Shown here one piece after another: positions 16,873 through 26,000 of a stretch of DNA of 42,363 nt. Position 1 is the first letter of the stretch; every line of letters starts with the position of its first letter. The DNA comes from an uncultured Opitutales bacterium (lineage in GTDB: Bacteria; Verrucomicrobiota; Verrucomicrobiia; Opitutales; Seribacteraceae): assembly GCA_905478775.1 (NCBI GenBank), contig CAJQKB010000001.1, positions 1 through 42,363 on the forward strand, in the 5' to 3' direction. Under the pieces are notes generated by a model. That model was not told the origin of the DNA. It ran no database searches and saw nothing but the letters and a program-made list of their open reading frames with translations. The position numbers and the translations under genes were made by a program.

Positions 16873-17918
16873 GTGGGCTGGTTCAATTGAGTAAGGAAGC
16901 GAAAATCATTATTGTAAAAATGTCGAATATCATCAATTCCATGCAAAATCATGGCCACCCGTTCGATTCCGATTCCAAATGCAAAACCAGTCCATTCTTC
17001 TGGATCAAGTTCCACTAGTCCGAGAACTTTGGGGTCCACCATACCACAACCCATAATCTCGATCCATTGATCGCTTAGTTTTCCGATATTAGGAGCCCTT
17101 AAATCAACTTCAAAACTGGGCTCAGTAAAGGGAAAAAAACTGGGCCTTAAACGAGTTTCAACCTGGTCACCAAAAAGTTCCTTGAGGAAAAAATCTAACA
17201 CACCCTTGAGATCTTTGATCGTCACCTTTCGATCGACATAAAGTCCTTCGGTTTGGTGAAAATTTGCCGAATGGGTAGCATCCACTGTATCACGGCGGAA
17301 ACATCGACCTGGTGCAATAATACGGAGCGGAGGTTTTTCTCGTAATAAACTTCTTATTTGTACTGAAGAGGTATGGGTACGGAGAACATACGCTTCCTCT
17401 TTCTTCTGCTTGATGTTATTCCATTTTGCTTCTGGAGTGAAAAAAAGCGTATCCTGCTCGTCACGTGCGGGGTGATCTTCCGGTGTATTTAAGGCATCAA
17501 AGCAGAACCACTCGGTTTCTGCTTCAGTTGCTTCGGCAACAGTAAATCCAATCTTTCGAAAAATAGAAACCATCTTCCTTCGTGTATTGGTGAGCGGGTG
17601 AGTTCCGCCGGTAAAGTTCGCAGGTGGAGGCAATGTCGGATCAACCTCAGTCCCCAAGGCTTCCAAATCGGCCTTTTGTTCGATCGAGGTAAGAGAAGAC
17701 TTGAAAATTTCTTCAATCTCCTTCTTGGTACGATTCAATGCCTGACCGAAAGCAGGTCGATCTTCTTTCGGGATACCACCAATTCCCTTTGCGATCTGAG
17801 TAAGACTGCCATTCGGGCCAAGAATAGTGGCTTTTACATTGTCCCAATCGGCACGATTCGCAACAGAATCAAGATTCTTTGCTGCCTCCTCGACAATGGC
17901 TTGGAGATTTTTCTCCAC
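16869..17918 (-). CDS. pheS: Phenylalanyl-tRNA synthetase alpha subunit
   Basis: A 349-residue PheS, the catalytic subunit that charges tRNA(Phe). An N-terminal coiled coil (about 1-90) is followed by the class II core, with motif 2 around RCFRRDTVDATHSANFHQTE and motif 3 GFAFGIGIERVAMI near the end. The start is a GTG at 17918, 23 bases after the rplT stop, with no strong Shine-Dalgarno. No better start lies between rplT and this codon. Confidence 0.95.
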   Translation of the reverse strand: MEKNLQAIVEEAAKNLDSVANRADWDNVKATILGPNGSLTQIAKGIGGIPKEDRPAFGQALNRTKKEIEEIFKSSLTSIEQKADLEALGTEVDPTLPPPANFTGGTHPLTNTRRKMVSIFRKIGFTVAEATEAETEWFCFDALNTPEDHPARDEQDTLFFTPEAKWNNIKQKKEEAYVLRTHTSSVQIRSLLREKPPLRIIAPGRCFRRDTVDATHSANFHQTEGLYVDRKVTIKDLKGVLDFFLKELFGDQVETRLRPSFFPFTEPSFEVDLRAPNIGKLSDQWIEIMGCGMVDPKVLGLVELDPEEWTGFAFGIGIERVAMILHGIDDIRHFYNNDFRFLTQLNQPT

Positions 17919-17941
17919 GCCGAAATAAAACGGTCGGGCCC

Positions 17942-18301
17942 TTAGGCCGCGAGTGCGGTTTTTGCTTTTGCCACCAATTCCTTAAAGGATTCAGGCTCAT
18001 GAATGGCAAGTTCAGACATCACTTTACGATTAAGCTCAATATTGGCTTTGGCCAACCCATGAATGAATTCACCGTAACGAATACCTTCAGCCCGACAAGC
18101 TGCATTTATGCGAACAATCCACAACTGACGAAATTCTGTTTTTCTTTTGCGGCGGTGTGCATAAGCATACACTTCTCCGCGATCAACTGCATCTTTTGCG
18201 TAACGATAAAGACGAGATTTGTTCCCGAAATAACCCTTGGCTTTCTTAAGGACTTTTTTACGGCGTTTACGGGTAGCTGATACGTTGCGTGCTCGTGGCA
18301 T
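17942..18301 (-). CDS. rplT: Large ribosomal subunit protein bL20
   Basis: A 119-residue L20, an early assembly protein of the 50S subunit. The start MPRARNVSATRKRRKKVLK and the segments GYFGNKSRLYRYAKDAV and LWIVRINAACR are diagnostic. It follows rpmI by 25 bases in the same direction and precedes pheS by 23. In many bacteria the autoregulated unit is infC-rpmI-rplT. Here infC is not upstream, so the usual control site within infC-rpmI is at least partly absent. Confidence 0.98.
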   Translation of the reverse strand: MPRARNVSATRKRRKKVLKKAKGYFGNKSRLYRYAKDAVDRGEVYAYAHRRKRKTEFRQLWIVRINAACRAEGIRYGEFIHGLAKANIELNRKVMSELAIHEPESFKELVAKAKTALAA

Positions 18302-18326
18302 AACTTATGTTTCCTGAATTAAAAAA

Positions 18327-18515
18327 TTAATTACAAATTGCTTTGATCACTCGACGGGCCATTCCTTTGGCCAGAATTTGATCCTGTCTGCCAGCACGAA
18401 CCTGCTTAGTACTAAGCTTTCGGCGCAAATGCCTTTTACTAGGCTTGCGGAATTTTACTTTGCCAGTGCCAGTGATCTTAAATCTTTTGGCGATACCTTT
18501 GTGAGTTTTATTCAT
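18327..18515 (-). CDS. rpmI: Large ribosomal subunit protein bL35
   Basis: A 62-residue L35 with the characteristic NKTHKGIAKRFKITGTGKVK start and the KRHLRRKLSTKQVR centre. It is the first gene of the seven-gene translation cluster reading to gatB. The 64 bases upstream, to the stop of the small membrane-protein gene at 18580, must hold the promoter unless transcription enters from further upstream. A TTGATC/TAAGTT pair with a 17-base spacer is visible there but is weak. Confidence 0.96.
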   Translation of the reverse strand: MNKTHKGIAKRFKITGTGKVKFRKPSKRHLRRKLSTKQVRAGRQDQILAKGMARRVIKAICN

Positions 18516-18579
18516 GCTGTTCTTAAAAAAGTTATTAACTTAACGGATTCCATTCAATCGATCAAGCTCAATAAGGAAT

Positions 18580-18837
18580 TTAATCATAAATTAATAGGCC
18601 TTGGTAGCTCTCGATAGAAAACCAAACCGAAAACACGATTACAATAATCGCAATGAGTAATCGAAAAATCTTCCGATACAGCCAGTATGATTGGCGAGAA
18701 TTTGTAGTTTCCCCGCCAAAATCATGAAAATAATTGATCAAGTCGCGATCTTGAGACCGGTTGTCAATCTTCTTATAAGTTGTTCCGTAAGAAGATCTTC
18801 TCCGTAAATACCACCAATGAAAAAATTTATGCAACAT
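18580..18837 (-). CDS. Small single-pass membrane protein of unknown function
   Basis: An 85-residue frame with an ATG at 18837 that I do not recognise. The first half is basic and aromatic (HKFFHWWYLRRRSS, then a Tyr/Asp-rich stretch). Residues about 57-77 form a strong membrane helix (IFRLLIAIIVIVFSVWFSI) near the C-terminus. This is a tail-anchored or N-in topology. It fills the gap between surE and rpmI on the same strand, which favours a real gene. No conserved family is evident. Confidence 0.6.
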   Translation of the reverse strand: MLHKFFHWWYLRRRSSYGTTYKKIDNRSQDRDLINYFHDFGGETTNSRQSYWLYRKIFRLLIAIIVIVFSVWFSIESYQGLLIYD

Positions 18838-18867
18838 GAGTTAATTACGATTGAAAAGAAATAGTGG

Positions 18868-19674
18868 TTAGGGTTCAAGGTGTTTTCTACCTGCCAGGTC
18901 TGCAAAATCGAGACGGGAGACTGTCGGTTTTCCTTGTTCTAATACCCAAAGGTCAGACCCGATCTCGGGTTCATTTTGTTCCAACCATTCTGGGCGGTAC
19001 ACTAATTGATGGTAATTTTGATTTTCCACTTTTTGAAAAAGACTCCCTAGCCTTAGTGAACCTGCAAATGAAAGGATTGGTTCCTCTTTGCCATCGTAAT
19101 TGCTGGGGAAGTTTAAATTATGGACTGGTAATCCCTCCTGTGTGGGATGTTGGACCCATTCGTTCGCATATTGCGCCGTCATTTGAGCGGCGTGGGTAAG
19201 CGACTCGGCAATATCACCTTCGACCTTGCCCAAGTTTTCACGGATTTCCTCGAAATTTTCAACGGGTAGAGACATGCTGGATGCAAAAGAACGAACTCCC
19301 AGTAACGAGCCTTCCAATGCGGCTCCCACTGTTCCTGAAGATAATATCATGGGTAAGGTGATATTATAGCCTAAATTGATACCACTAATCACCAAATCAG
19401 GATCACGCGGAAACAGGTTGCCAATTGCAAAATTTACGCAATCTGCGGGCGTTCCATTCAATGCAAATGCCTGGCATGGAAATTGACCTTTTTTTTCAAC
19501 GGGACATAGTTTTTGATGTCTCGAAATGGCATGCCCTATCCAACTTTTCTCCTCCTCGGGTGCGCAGACAATAATATCAAAATTCTTGGATGCTTCTTCC
19601 ACCAGAACATGGAGGAAATAGGAATCTATACTATCGTCGTTCGTGATGAGTGCGAGTGGTTTGTCAGATTTCAT
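18868..19674 (-). CDS. surE: 5'/3'-nucleotidase SurE
   Basis: A 268-residue SurE-family metal-dependent nucleotidase acting on nucleoside monophosphates. It has the family start LALITNDDS, then EEEKSWIGHAIS, ALNGTPADCV and LVISGINLGYN, with the closing SSGTVGAALEG. Metal ligands by family comparison are the two aspartates of NDD, the serine of KSW and the asparagine of GINLG. The usual NDDG is NDDS here. The ATG at 19674 gives a normal N-terminus; the open frame upstream runs into pnp and has no homology. The start codon directly follows the T-tract of the pnp terminator, with no Shine-Dalgarno. Confidence 0.93.
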   Translation of the reverse strand: MKSDKPLALITNDDSIDSYFLHVLVEEASKNFDIIVCAPEEEKSWIGHAISRHQKLCPVEKKGQFPCQAFALNGTPADCVNFAIGNLFPRDPDLVISGINLGYNITLPMILSSGTVGAALEGSLLGVRSFASSMSLPVENFEEIRENLGKVEGDIAESLTHAAQMTAQYANEWVQHPTQEGLPVHNLNFPSNYDGKEEPILSFAGSLRLGSLFQKVENQNYHQLVYRPEWLEQNEPEIGSDLWVLEQGKPTVSRLDFADLAGRKHLEP

Positions 19675-19713
19675 AAAATAAAAGAGGGGAGGGTGTTTAA
19701 CACCACTCCCCTC
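19675..19713 (-). terminator. Intrinsic terminator of pnp, abutting the surE start
   Basis: On the minus strand GAGGGGAG pairs with CTCCCCTC (19713-19706 and 19691-19684), and inner GGTG/CACC arms extend the stem around a TTAAA-type loop. The stem is followed at once by TTTTATTTT (19683-19675). This is a textbook rho-independent terminator for the pnp transcript. The next base is the A of the surE ATG. Confidence 0.88.
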
Positions 19714-19744
19714 GATAGTAAGATTATAGTAAAAGAGCAGTCTG

Positions 19745-21940
19745 TTACGATGCGGTTGACTCAGTCTTTTCTTCGGATTTCTCTTCTTTTGAATCGCTGT
19801 CATTCGAAGGAGATTCATCTTTCGATTTCTCTTCTTCCAACGCTGCACGACGACTCAGTTTAACTCGGCCCTTATCATCAATCCCGATGCATTTAACGAT
19901 GATTTCGTCGCCCAACTTGCAAATATCTTCCGTTTTGTTGACTCGGAAGTCAGCAAGTTCTGAGATATGGCAGAGGCCTTCCTTTCCAGGAAGACATTCT
20001 ACAAATGCTCCAAAATCTTTTACGCCTCGAACAATTCCTCGGTAGGTTTTACCAGCTTCGATTTCACCCGTTACCAAGTCGATTTCCTGAAGAGCACGAT
20101 TCATGGCTTCGGAATCGCTTGCATAGACCCGAATCTTGCCGCTGTTGTCCTCGTCAATATCCAGGTTTGCACCGGTTACTTCGGTAATCCGACGAATATT
20201 TTTACCACCCGGTCCAATTAATGCACCGATTTTCTCAGGATCGATTTGAACGACTTCAATCCTTGGGGCATGATCGCGTAATTCTTTGCGGTGAGACGGA
20301 AGACATTCTTCCATAGAAGTAAGAATTTTTAAGCGAGCCTCGGTAACCTGTTTTACTGCTTCTTTGGCAATACTAAATGGTAAGCCTTGAATCTTAAGGT
20401 CGAGTTGAAATCCGGTTACACCGTCTCTCGTTCCACAAACCTTGAAGTCCATGTCGCCGAAGTGATCTTCCGCTCCAATAATATCAGTCAGAACAACATA
20501 TTTTTCTATATTTCCATCGTCATCCATTTGGGTAACCAGTCCGGTTGATATTCCGGCAACATGCTTGGAAATTGGAACGCCTGCATCCATAAGTGCTAGA
20601 GAACCACCGCATACACTGGCCATTGAGGTCGAACCATTGGATGCCATGATTTCTGACACAATTCGGATGGCATAGGGGAACTCATCCTCAGGAGGTAATA
20701 CTGGCAATACGGAACGTTCTGCTAATGCACCATGTCCCATTTCCCGGCGACTGGTAAATCCAAATCGTCCGGCTTCTCCGACTGAGAAAGGAGGGAAATT
20801 GTAGTGTAAAATGAATGATTTTGCGGTAGGTCCACCCGTTAAACCATCCAAGTCTTGTACATCTCTACTGGTTCCCAGTGTTGACATGACTAAGGACTGG
20901 GTCTCACCCCGTGTGAAAATAGCAGATCCGTGAACTCGGGGAAGAACGCCTGTTTCGCAGGAAATTTCCCGAAGGTCAGCTGCTTTTCTGCCATCCGCTC
21001 TTTTTCCACGGATTAAAATATTTTCACGATAGACTTCTTCCTGGATTGCTTCGAAGGCGATCTTTACATGGTCGGGATTAAAATCCTCCCCAAATTTTTC
21101 TTCGCAGGCAACTAATGCGTCTGCTTTAATCACATCAACTGCTTCCGCACGAGCCTGTTTAGAGTCTGCAAAAATTGCTTCATCCATACGGGATCCAGTT
21201 ATTTCTTTGCAAAGTGCAAGAACATCATCCGGTGCTTTAACAAGATCAAATACCTTCTTTTCTTTCCCACAAATCTTCGCTAATTCCCGTTGTGCGGTAA
21301 TGATTTCCTGAATTTGTTCATGAGCATATTCGAGTGCTTCCACAAATCGATCCTCGGGCATTTGATCTGCCGAACCTTCGATCATCATCATTTCTTTCTC
21401 GCTTCCGACATAAATGAGATCGAGAGATGAATCATACATCTGCTCGTTAGTGGGGTTGACAACGAATTCTCCATTAATTTCGCCTAAACGAACGCAACCA
21501 ATTGGACCATTCCATGGGATATCCGAAATCATTAATGCGGCCGATGCACCGTTGACCATCAATACATCAGCTTCATTCACCTGATCGGTGGATAATAAAT
21601 AACCGATTACCTGGACTTCATTAAGAAAACCCTTGGGGAATAACGGACGAAGAGGGCGATCGCAGAGACGCGAGGTTAGAATTTCTTTTTCACTGGGACG
21701 ACCTTCCCGTTTGAAGTATCCGCCTGGGAATTTCCCAGCAGCGGTAAATTTTTCTTTGTAATCCACGGTGAGGGGGAAGAAGTCCTGCCCTGTTCTCAGC
21801 GTTGACGCGGCAGTGGCAGAAACGAATACGCTCGTCTCCCCCAAAGAAATAGTGACGGCACCGCCAGCTAAACCGGCGAGTGTACCAGTGGATAATTGAA
21901 TGCCGAGTTTCTCAGCGGTTACATTGTGCTTTTGTTTCAT
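19745..21940 (-). CDS. pnp: Polyribonucleotide nucleotidyltransferase (PNPase)
   Basis: A 731-residue PNPase, the phosphorolytic 3'-5' exoribonuclease of the RNA degradosome. Two RNase PH domains are present (about 10-145 and 320-550, with [21 protein letters not shown] and [16 protein letters not shown]). A KH domain follows at about 560-620 ([15 protein letters not shown]), then an S1 domain at about 628-700 ([20 protein letters not shown]). The C-terminal tail is acidic, low-complexity Glu/Ser/Lys. The length is normal. Direct repeats lie 42-69 bases upstream of its ATG. Confidence 0.97.
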   Translation of the reverse strand: MKQKHNVTAEKLGIQLSTGTLAGLAGGAVTISLGETSVFVSATAASTLRTGQDFFPLTVDYKEKFTAAGKFPGGYFKREGRPSEKEILTSRLCDRPLRPLFPKGFLNEVQVIGYLLSTDQVNEADVLMVNGASAALMISDIPWNGPIGCVRLGEINGEFVVNPTNEQMYDSSLDLIYVGSEKEMMMIEGSADQMPEDRFVEALEYAHEQIQEIITAQRELAKICGKEKKVFDLVKAPDDVLALCKEITGSRMDEAIFADSKQARAEAVDVIKADALVACEEKFGEDFNPDHVKIAFEAIQEEVYRENILIRGKRADGRKAADLREISCETGVLPRVHGSAIFTRGETQSLVMSTLGTSRDVQDLDGLTGGPTAKSFILHYNFPPFSVGEAGRFGFTSRREMGHGALAERSVLPVLPPEDEFPYAIRIVSEIMASNGSTSMASVCGGSLALMDAGVPISKHVAGISTGLVTQMDDDGNIEKYVVLTDIIGAEDHFGDMDFKVCGTRDGVTGFQLDLKIQGLPFSIAKEAVKQVTEARLKILTSMEECLPSHRKELRDHAPRIEVVQIDPEKIGALIGPGGKNIRRITEVTGANLDIDEDNSGKIRVYASDSEAMNRALQEIDLVTGEIEAGKTYRGIVRGVKDFGAFVECLPGKEGLCHISELADFRVNKTEDICKLGDEIIVKCIGIDDKGRVKLSRRAALEEEKSKDESPSNDSDSKEEKSEEKTESTAS

Positions 21941-21981
21941 GATTTCGTACTTCGATATGTATTTTCTTTGTTCATCTTTTT

Positions 21982-22009
21982 TCCAATTGAACCAAATCGT
22001 CCAATTGAA
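21982..22009 (-). repeat. Two direct 10-base repeats upstream of pnp
   Basis: On the minus strand TTCAATTGGA occurs twice (22009-22000 and 21991-21982), separated by 8 bases, so the units repeat every 18 bases. They lie 42 to 69 bases upstream of the pnp ATG, between the rpsO terminator and pnp. They could be a tandem protein-binding site or part of the pnp leader. Confidence 0.5.
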
Positions 22010-22057
22010 ACTCCAACCAGTAGATCATTTGTTTCTACCTTTAAATTTGGTGTGGAG

Positions 22058-22088
22058 AAAAAACTTAGGGAGTATTACCCGCTAAGTT
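22058..22088 (-). terminator. Intrinsic terminator of rpsO
   Basis: On the minus strand AACTTA...GGG pairs with CCC...TAAGTT around a TAATACT loop, with a two-base bulge, and a run of T follows (complement of the A run 22058-22063). It begins 20 bases after the rpsO stop. It would separate rpsO from pnp at least partly, as in many rpsO-pnp arrangements. Confidence 0.8.
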
Positions 22089-22107
22089 TGATAGGAAAGG
22101 GGATGGG

Positions 22108-22374
22108 TTATCGACGCAATTCAAGCTTATCGATGATAGCTTGATAGCGCTTCAAGTCTGTCTTTTTTAAATAATCCAATATTTTTCTTCGACGGGCTGC
22201 CATCATGAGCAAACCTCGGCGAGAATGAAAATCCTTACGGTGTGTCTTAAGATGCTCCGTTAAATGAGCAATACGCGCTGAGAGAAGTGCAACTTGCACT
22301 TCACTTGAACCAGTATCCTTTTCGTGGGATCGGTTATCTTCAATTATACTTAATTTTTTTACTTGTTCAGACAT
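22108..22374 (-). CDS. rpsO: Small ribosomal subunit protein uS15
   Basis: An 88-residue S15, which binds 16S rRNA early in 30S assembly. Diagnostic segments are [49 protein letters not shown] and [13 protein letters not shown]. The ATG at 22374 (MSEQVKKL) gives the family length; the open extension upstream is not conserved. S15 often represses its own translation through leader RNA structures, and a candidate hairpin lies at 22490-22512. Confidence 0.97.
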   Translation of the reverse strand: MSEQVKKLSIIEDNRSHEKDTGSSEVQVALLSARIAHLTEHLKTHRKDFHSRRGLLMMAARRRKILDYLKKTDLKRYQAIIDKLELRR

Positions 22375-22489
22375 TATATTTATTATTGTTCTCGATACGT
22401 GGAATTCACACATGCAAATTCGTACTTCAGGGTAAACCAAAGAACCGTTCCGCCTTTCCTTCTACAGATGTAAAAGTTAAGAAATCAAG

Positions 22490-22512
22490 GAGGTCATCCA
22501 ATGGAAGACCTC
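22490..22512. promoter_or_regulatory. Dyad-symmetric element between rpsO and the cyclotransferase gene
   Basis: GAGGTC and GACCTC are perfect 6-base arms. Inside them TCC and GGA continue the symmetry around AAT, with one A/A mismatch. It lies 95 bases before the forward gene at 22608 and 116 bases before rpsO in the other direction. No T-run follows on either strand, so it is not a terminator. It may be an operator or an rpsO leader hairpin. The rest of this 233-base divergent spacer shows nothing clear. Confidence 0.4.
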
Positions 22513-22607
22513 TAACGCTAGGAAAAATAATAGGTGATTTTGAATTTTATACAAGCCCGAAAGCTTCCCACTTGCTCCCCACTCTTGAAAAGTTAATGTT
22601 ACACTTT

Positions 22608-23060
22608 ATGAATTCGATCTATTTTGCCTATGGTTCTAACATGAATTTTGAGCAAATGCAGACCCGATGCCCGGGTTCTGTTTTTCTTATGCCTGCGACC
22701 TTAAAGCATTGGCGTTATTTTATCAATTCTAGTGGATATGCGGGAATAAAAAAAGAGGACAACTCGGAAACATTTGGCTGTCTGTGGCAATTAAATGAAA
22801 CTCATTGGCAGGCACTGGATCACTATGAGGGAGTTCGTGAAGGTTGTTACCGTCGGAGCCAGCTCAAGGTAATTACCGAGGAAAATAAAACCGGAGAGAC
22901 CGTTACTGCATATCTCTCGAATGATGAAAGTTATGGAGTGCCATCGAAGCCTTATCAAACTGAAGTACTCCAGGGAGCTCATCAGGTCGGTTTACCGGTT
23001 CACTACATTAGTAAGCTGGAGAGTTGGGCAACGGGATACTCTTTGGAGTCGGAGAAATAG
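22608..23060 (+). CDS. Gamma-glutamylcyclotransferase-like protein
   Basis: A 150-residue protein of the GGCT/AIG2-like fold. These enzymes cleave gamma-glutamyl amino acids or related compounds and release 5-oxoproline. Its N-terminus carries the family YFAYGSNM motif at about 4-11, which forms the gamma-glutamyl-binding loop. A DHYEGV segment near 73-78 holds the likely catalytic glutamate. The ATG at 22608 directly precedes the motif; another in-frame ATG lies at 22596. Its TAG stop overlaps the GTG start of the 5-oxoprolinase gene by one base, which strongly supports the assigned reaction. The exact substrate is not known. Confidence 0.85.
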   Translation: MNSIYFAYGSNMNFEQMQTRCPGSVFLMPATLKHWRYFINSSGYAGIKKEDNSETFGCLWQLNETHWQALDHYEGVREGCYRRSQLKVITEENKTGETVTAYLSNDESYGVPSKPYQTEVLQGAHQVGLPVHYISKLESWATGYSLESEK

Positions 23061-26000
23061 TGGAATCGAAAAATTCAACTGGTACTCTCGATGAATGGGA
23101 GTTCTACATCGATACGGGAGGTACTTTTACTGATTGTCTCGGCCGAGGATCGGATGGAAAAGAGATTCGGGTTAAAGTCCTCTCGCGAGGAAGTTTAACC
23201 GCGAAGGTGGAAAAGATCCTGTCTGACCAGGAAATCCTTTTGGCCCCGTGCGCCGATTGGCCCGATCAGTTCCCCTTGGGCTTTCGAGTTATTCTCACCG
23301 ACTCCGATCGAACCGAAGTCGTAGTGGAACAATGGAATAATCAAAATAAAATCATTCAATTCTCTGCTGGAATAGAAAAACAGTTTGAGGAAGGACAGAC
23401 GCTTCAATTATTTTCCGGACTAGAAGCCCCTCTTCTCGCGATGAGCTTAATTTTAGCACGGGAAAAAATTAAGCAAGCGGATTGCATGATTCGAATGCGA
23501 CTCGCTACAACCCGTTGCACCAATGCATTATTAGAGAATTCTGGGCAAAAACCAATCCTCGTTATTACCAAGGGTTTTTCTGATTTGCTCGAGATTGGTG
23601 ATCAAAGACGGATTGATTTGTTTGATATAATTCCCCAGAAAAGAAAATCATTTGCAGGACCGTGTGTTGAAGTTGTGGAACGGACCGATCGGGCGGGGCG
23701 GGTACTTACGATTCCTGATCTCAGCGCTCTCGAAAAGCAGTTCCAAAGCCTGAAAAATAAAGGCCATACAGTTGCAGTGGTTTCTTTCCTTCACTCTTAC
23801 CTCAATGAAGAGAATGAAAAAACTGTGATTCATGCACTTCAAAAAATAGGTTTTAAAACTGTAATTGGATCAGCCAAAATTTATCCATTTATTAACTGGT
23901 TACCTCGGTGTGAGGCTTCAGTATTGGAGGGCTACCTCAATCCTGTTCTCAAAGAGTACCTTTCCCATATCAGGGAGGGTCTTGGAGCAAATTCTCAATT
24001 ACTGATTATGAACAGTGCGGGTGGATTAATTGGCCGGGAGCAATATCGTGCAATTGACAGCTTGGTAAGCGGTCCGGCGGCAGGTGTGGTGGGAGCCAGT
24101 GCCGTGGCGAAACGAGCCGGGGTTACTCAAACTATTAATTTGGATATGGGGGGTACCAGTACGGATGTATCTCGATACTCCGATTGTCTTTCCTACCAGA
24201 CCAGCCTGGAGGTGGGGGAAGCAAAATTAGCCGGATTAGCTTTAAATATTGAAACCGTTGCAGCCGGAGGCGGTTCGATTTGTAGAGTTGAGGGTGGTCG
24301 CTTGAAGGTGGGGCCAGAAAGTGCCTCTGCATACCCAGGCCCTGCCTGTTATGGATTTGGTGGTCCCCTCTGTCTGACCGATGTGAATCTTCTGTTGGGA
24401 CGGCTGGATATAAAGACATTTGCGACTCCCATTGAGATCAATGCCGCACAAAAAAAGTTGGATGAATGGATTGATTCGTCCGGTCTGTCCAAGGGTGAAC
24501 TATTGTCGGGCTTTATTTCTATTGCAGATGATTCGATGGCCCGTGCGATTCGGAAAATTTCAGTTGAGCAAGGATATGATCCCGCCGATCATGCACTTCT
24601 TTGCTTCGGCGGGGCAGGCGGACAGCATGGCTGTGGCGTTGCTCAAAAACTGGGGATTACCAAAATTTTATCTCCCGCGGACTCTGGATTATTAAGTGCC
24701 TATGGCTTATCAATGTCCAATATCGAACGAGTGGTTGAAAGGACAATACATAGCGGTTTGGATGGTTCGGGATTGAACGCATTGGAAGAAGAAATAACCG
24801 AGGCAGGATTTGCGCAAATGGGAGAGTACCAGTCCAGTGCAAAGCTTGTTCGTAAAACCGCTTCGGTCCGGATGAAAGGCCAAGACTTTGGAGTAGAAGT
24901 AGATTACGAAAAAAGCTCCGAAATCAAAAGATTGTATGAGGTCAAATTTGATGAAATCTTTGGATATTTTCCCAATCAAGAAAGAATTCAAATTTATTCG
25001 CTTCGATTTCATTTTGCCAGTCCAGAACCAATAACAGAAGTCGAGAAATTTACCGATCCACAAAATACCAGACCGAAAGAACAATTCGGTAAGAACTTCA
25101 TTCTTGTTCGAGATCAATTACAACCGGGTGATTCTATTTATGGACCGGGTTTAGTGGTCGATGATTTTGGGTCGCTTTGGATTGAAGATGGATGGCAGGG
25201 CAGTGTGGGGAGTAAAGGAAGCCTAGTGCTTGAGTTTGATCAATCGAAGAGTGGTTCGGTAAAAAAACCTGTGATTAGGGAGGAGTTGTTTGCCAGTCGA
25301 TTTTATTGCCTGGTGGAAGAAATGGGGGCTCAATTAAAGCGCACTGCAATCTCGGTCAATGTACGGGAACGGCTTGATTTTTCTTGTGCTCTTCTGGACC
25401 GGAATGGCTATCTTGTTGCAAATGCTCCGCATATTCCAGTTCACCTCGGTGCGCTTGGGCTATGTGTTCGGGAAACAATCAAACTTTTCCCGGAACTGAA
25501 AAGTGGAGATATATTAATTACCAATCACCCACAGTACGGCGGCTCACACTTGCCGGATATTACCGTTATTGCACCAGTGTTTAGTCAAGATGGGGAGCTT
25601 CTTTGCTTTGTAGCGAATCGGGCTCATCATTCTGAAATTGGCGGAATTTCGCCCGGCTCGATGCCCGCAGGTTCAACAAACCTGGCAGAAGAAGGGACCG
25701 TTCTCTCTCCCACCCACCTTTTTAAAGCGGGTCAGTCGTGCATGGATAAAATAGCCGCTATTTTTAGTTCCGGAGAATTCCCCACTCGTCAACTGGGAGA
25801 AAATATAGCTGATTTGTCTGCTCAAGTTGCCTCCCTTCGCCAAGGAATAACGGAGCTAAAGCATCTGGAAAGCCTACACTCTGCCAATGTACTTCACAAT
25901 CAAATGAAAAAACTAACCCAAGCGTCAGCAGAAAGTTGCCAAAGTTTCTTTCGGGATTGGGGTACTGGTACACTTACTTCTGTGCAATATCTCGATGACG

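Noticed and set aside
19675-19848. Upstream in-frame extension of surE by 58 codons
   Set aside because: It overlaps the pnp 3' end and its terminator, is very basic and has no SurE homology; the ATG at 19674 gives the normal family N-terminus.
22375-22440. Upstream extension of rpsO by 22 codons
   Set aside because: S15 is about 88-89 residues and the sequence before MSEQVKKL is not S15-like.
22287-22607. Long upstream extension of the cyclotransferase frame
   Set aside because: It overlaps rpsO on the other strand and the dyad in the spacer; the conserved YFAYGSN motif begins only four residues after the ATG at 22608.
24710-25117. Open frame of 135 codons on the minus strand inside the oxoprolinase gene
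   Set aside because: It is a shadow of a well-supported gene, with no initiation site or homology.
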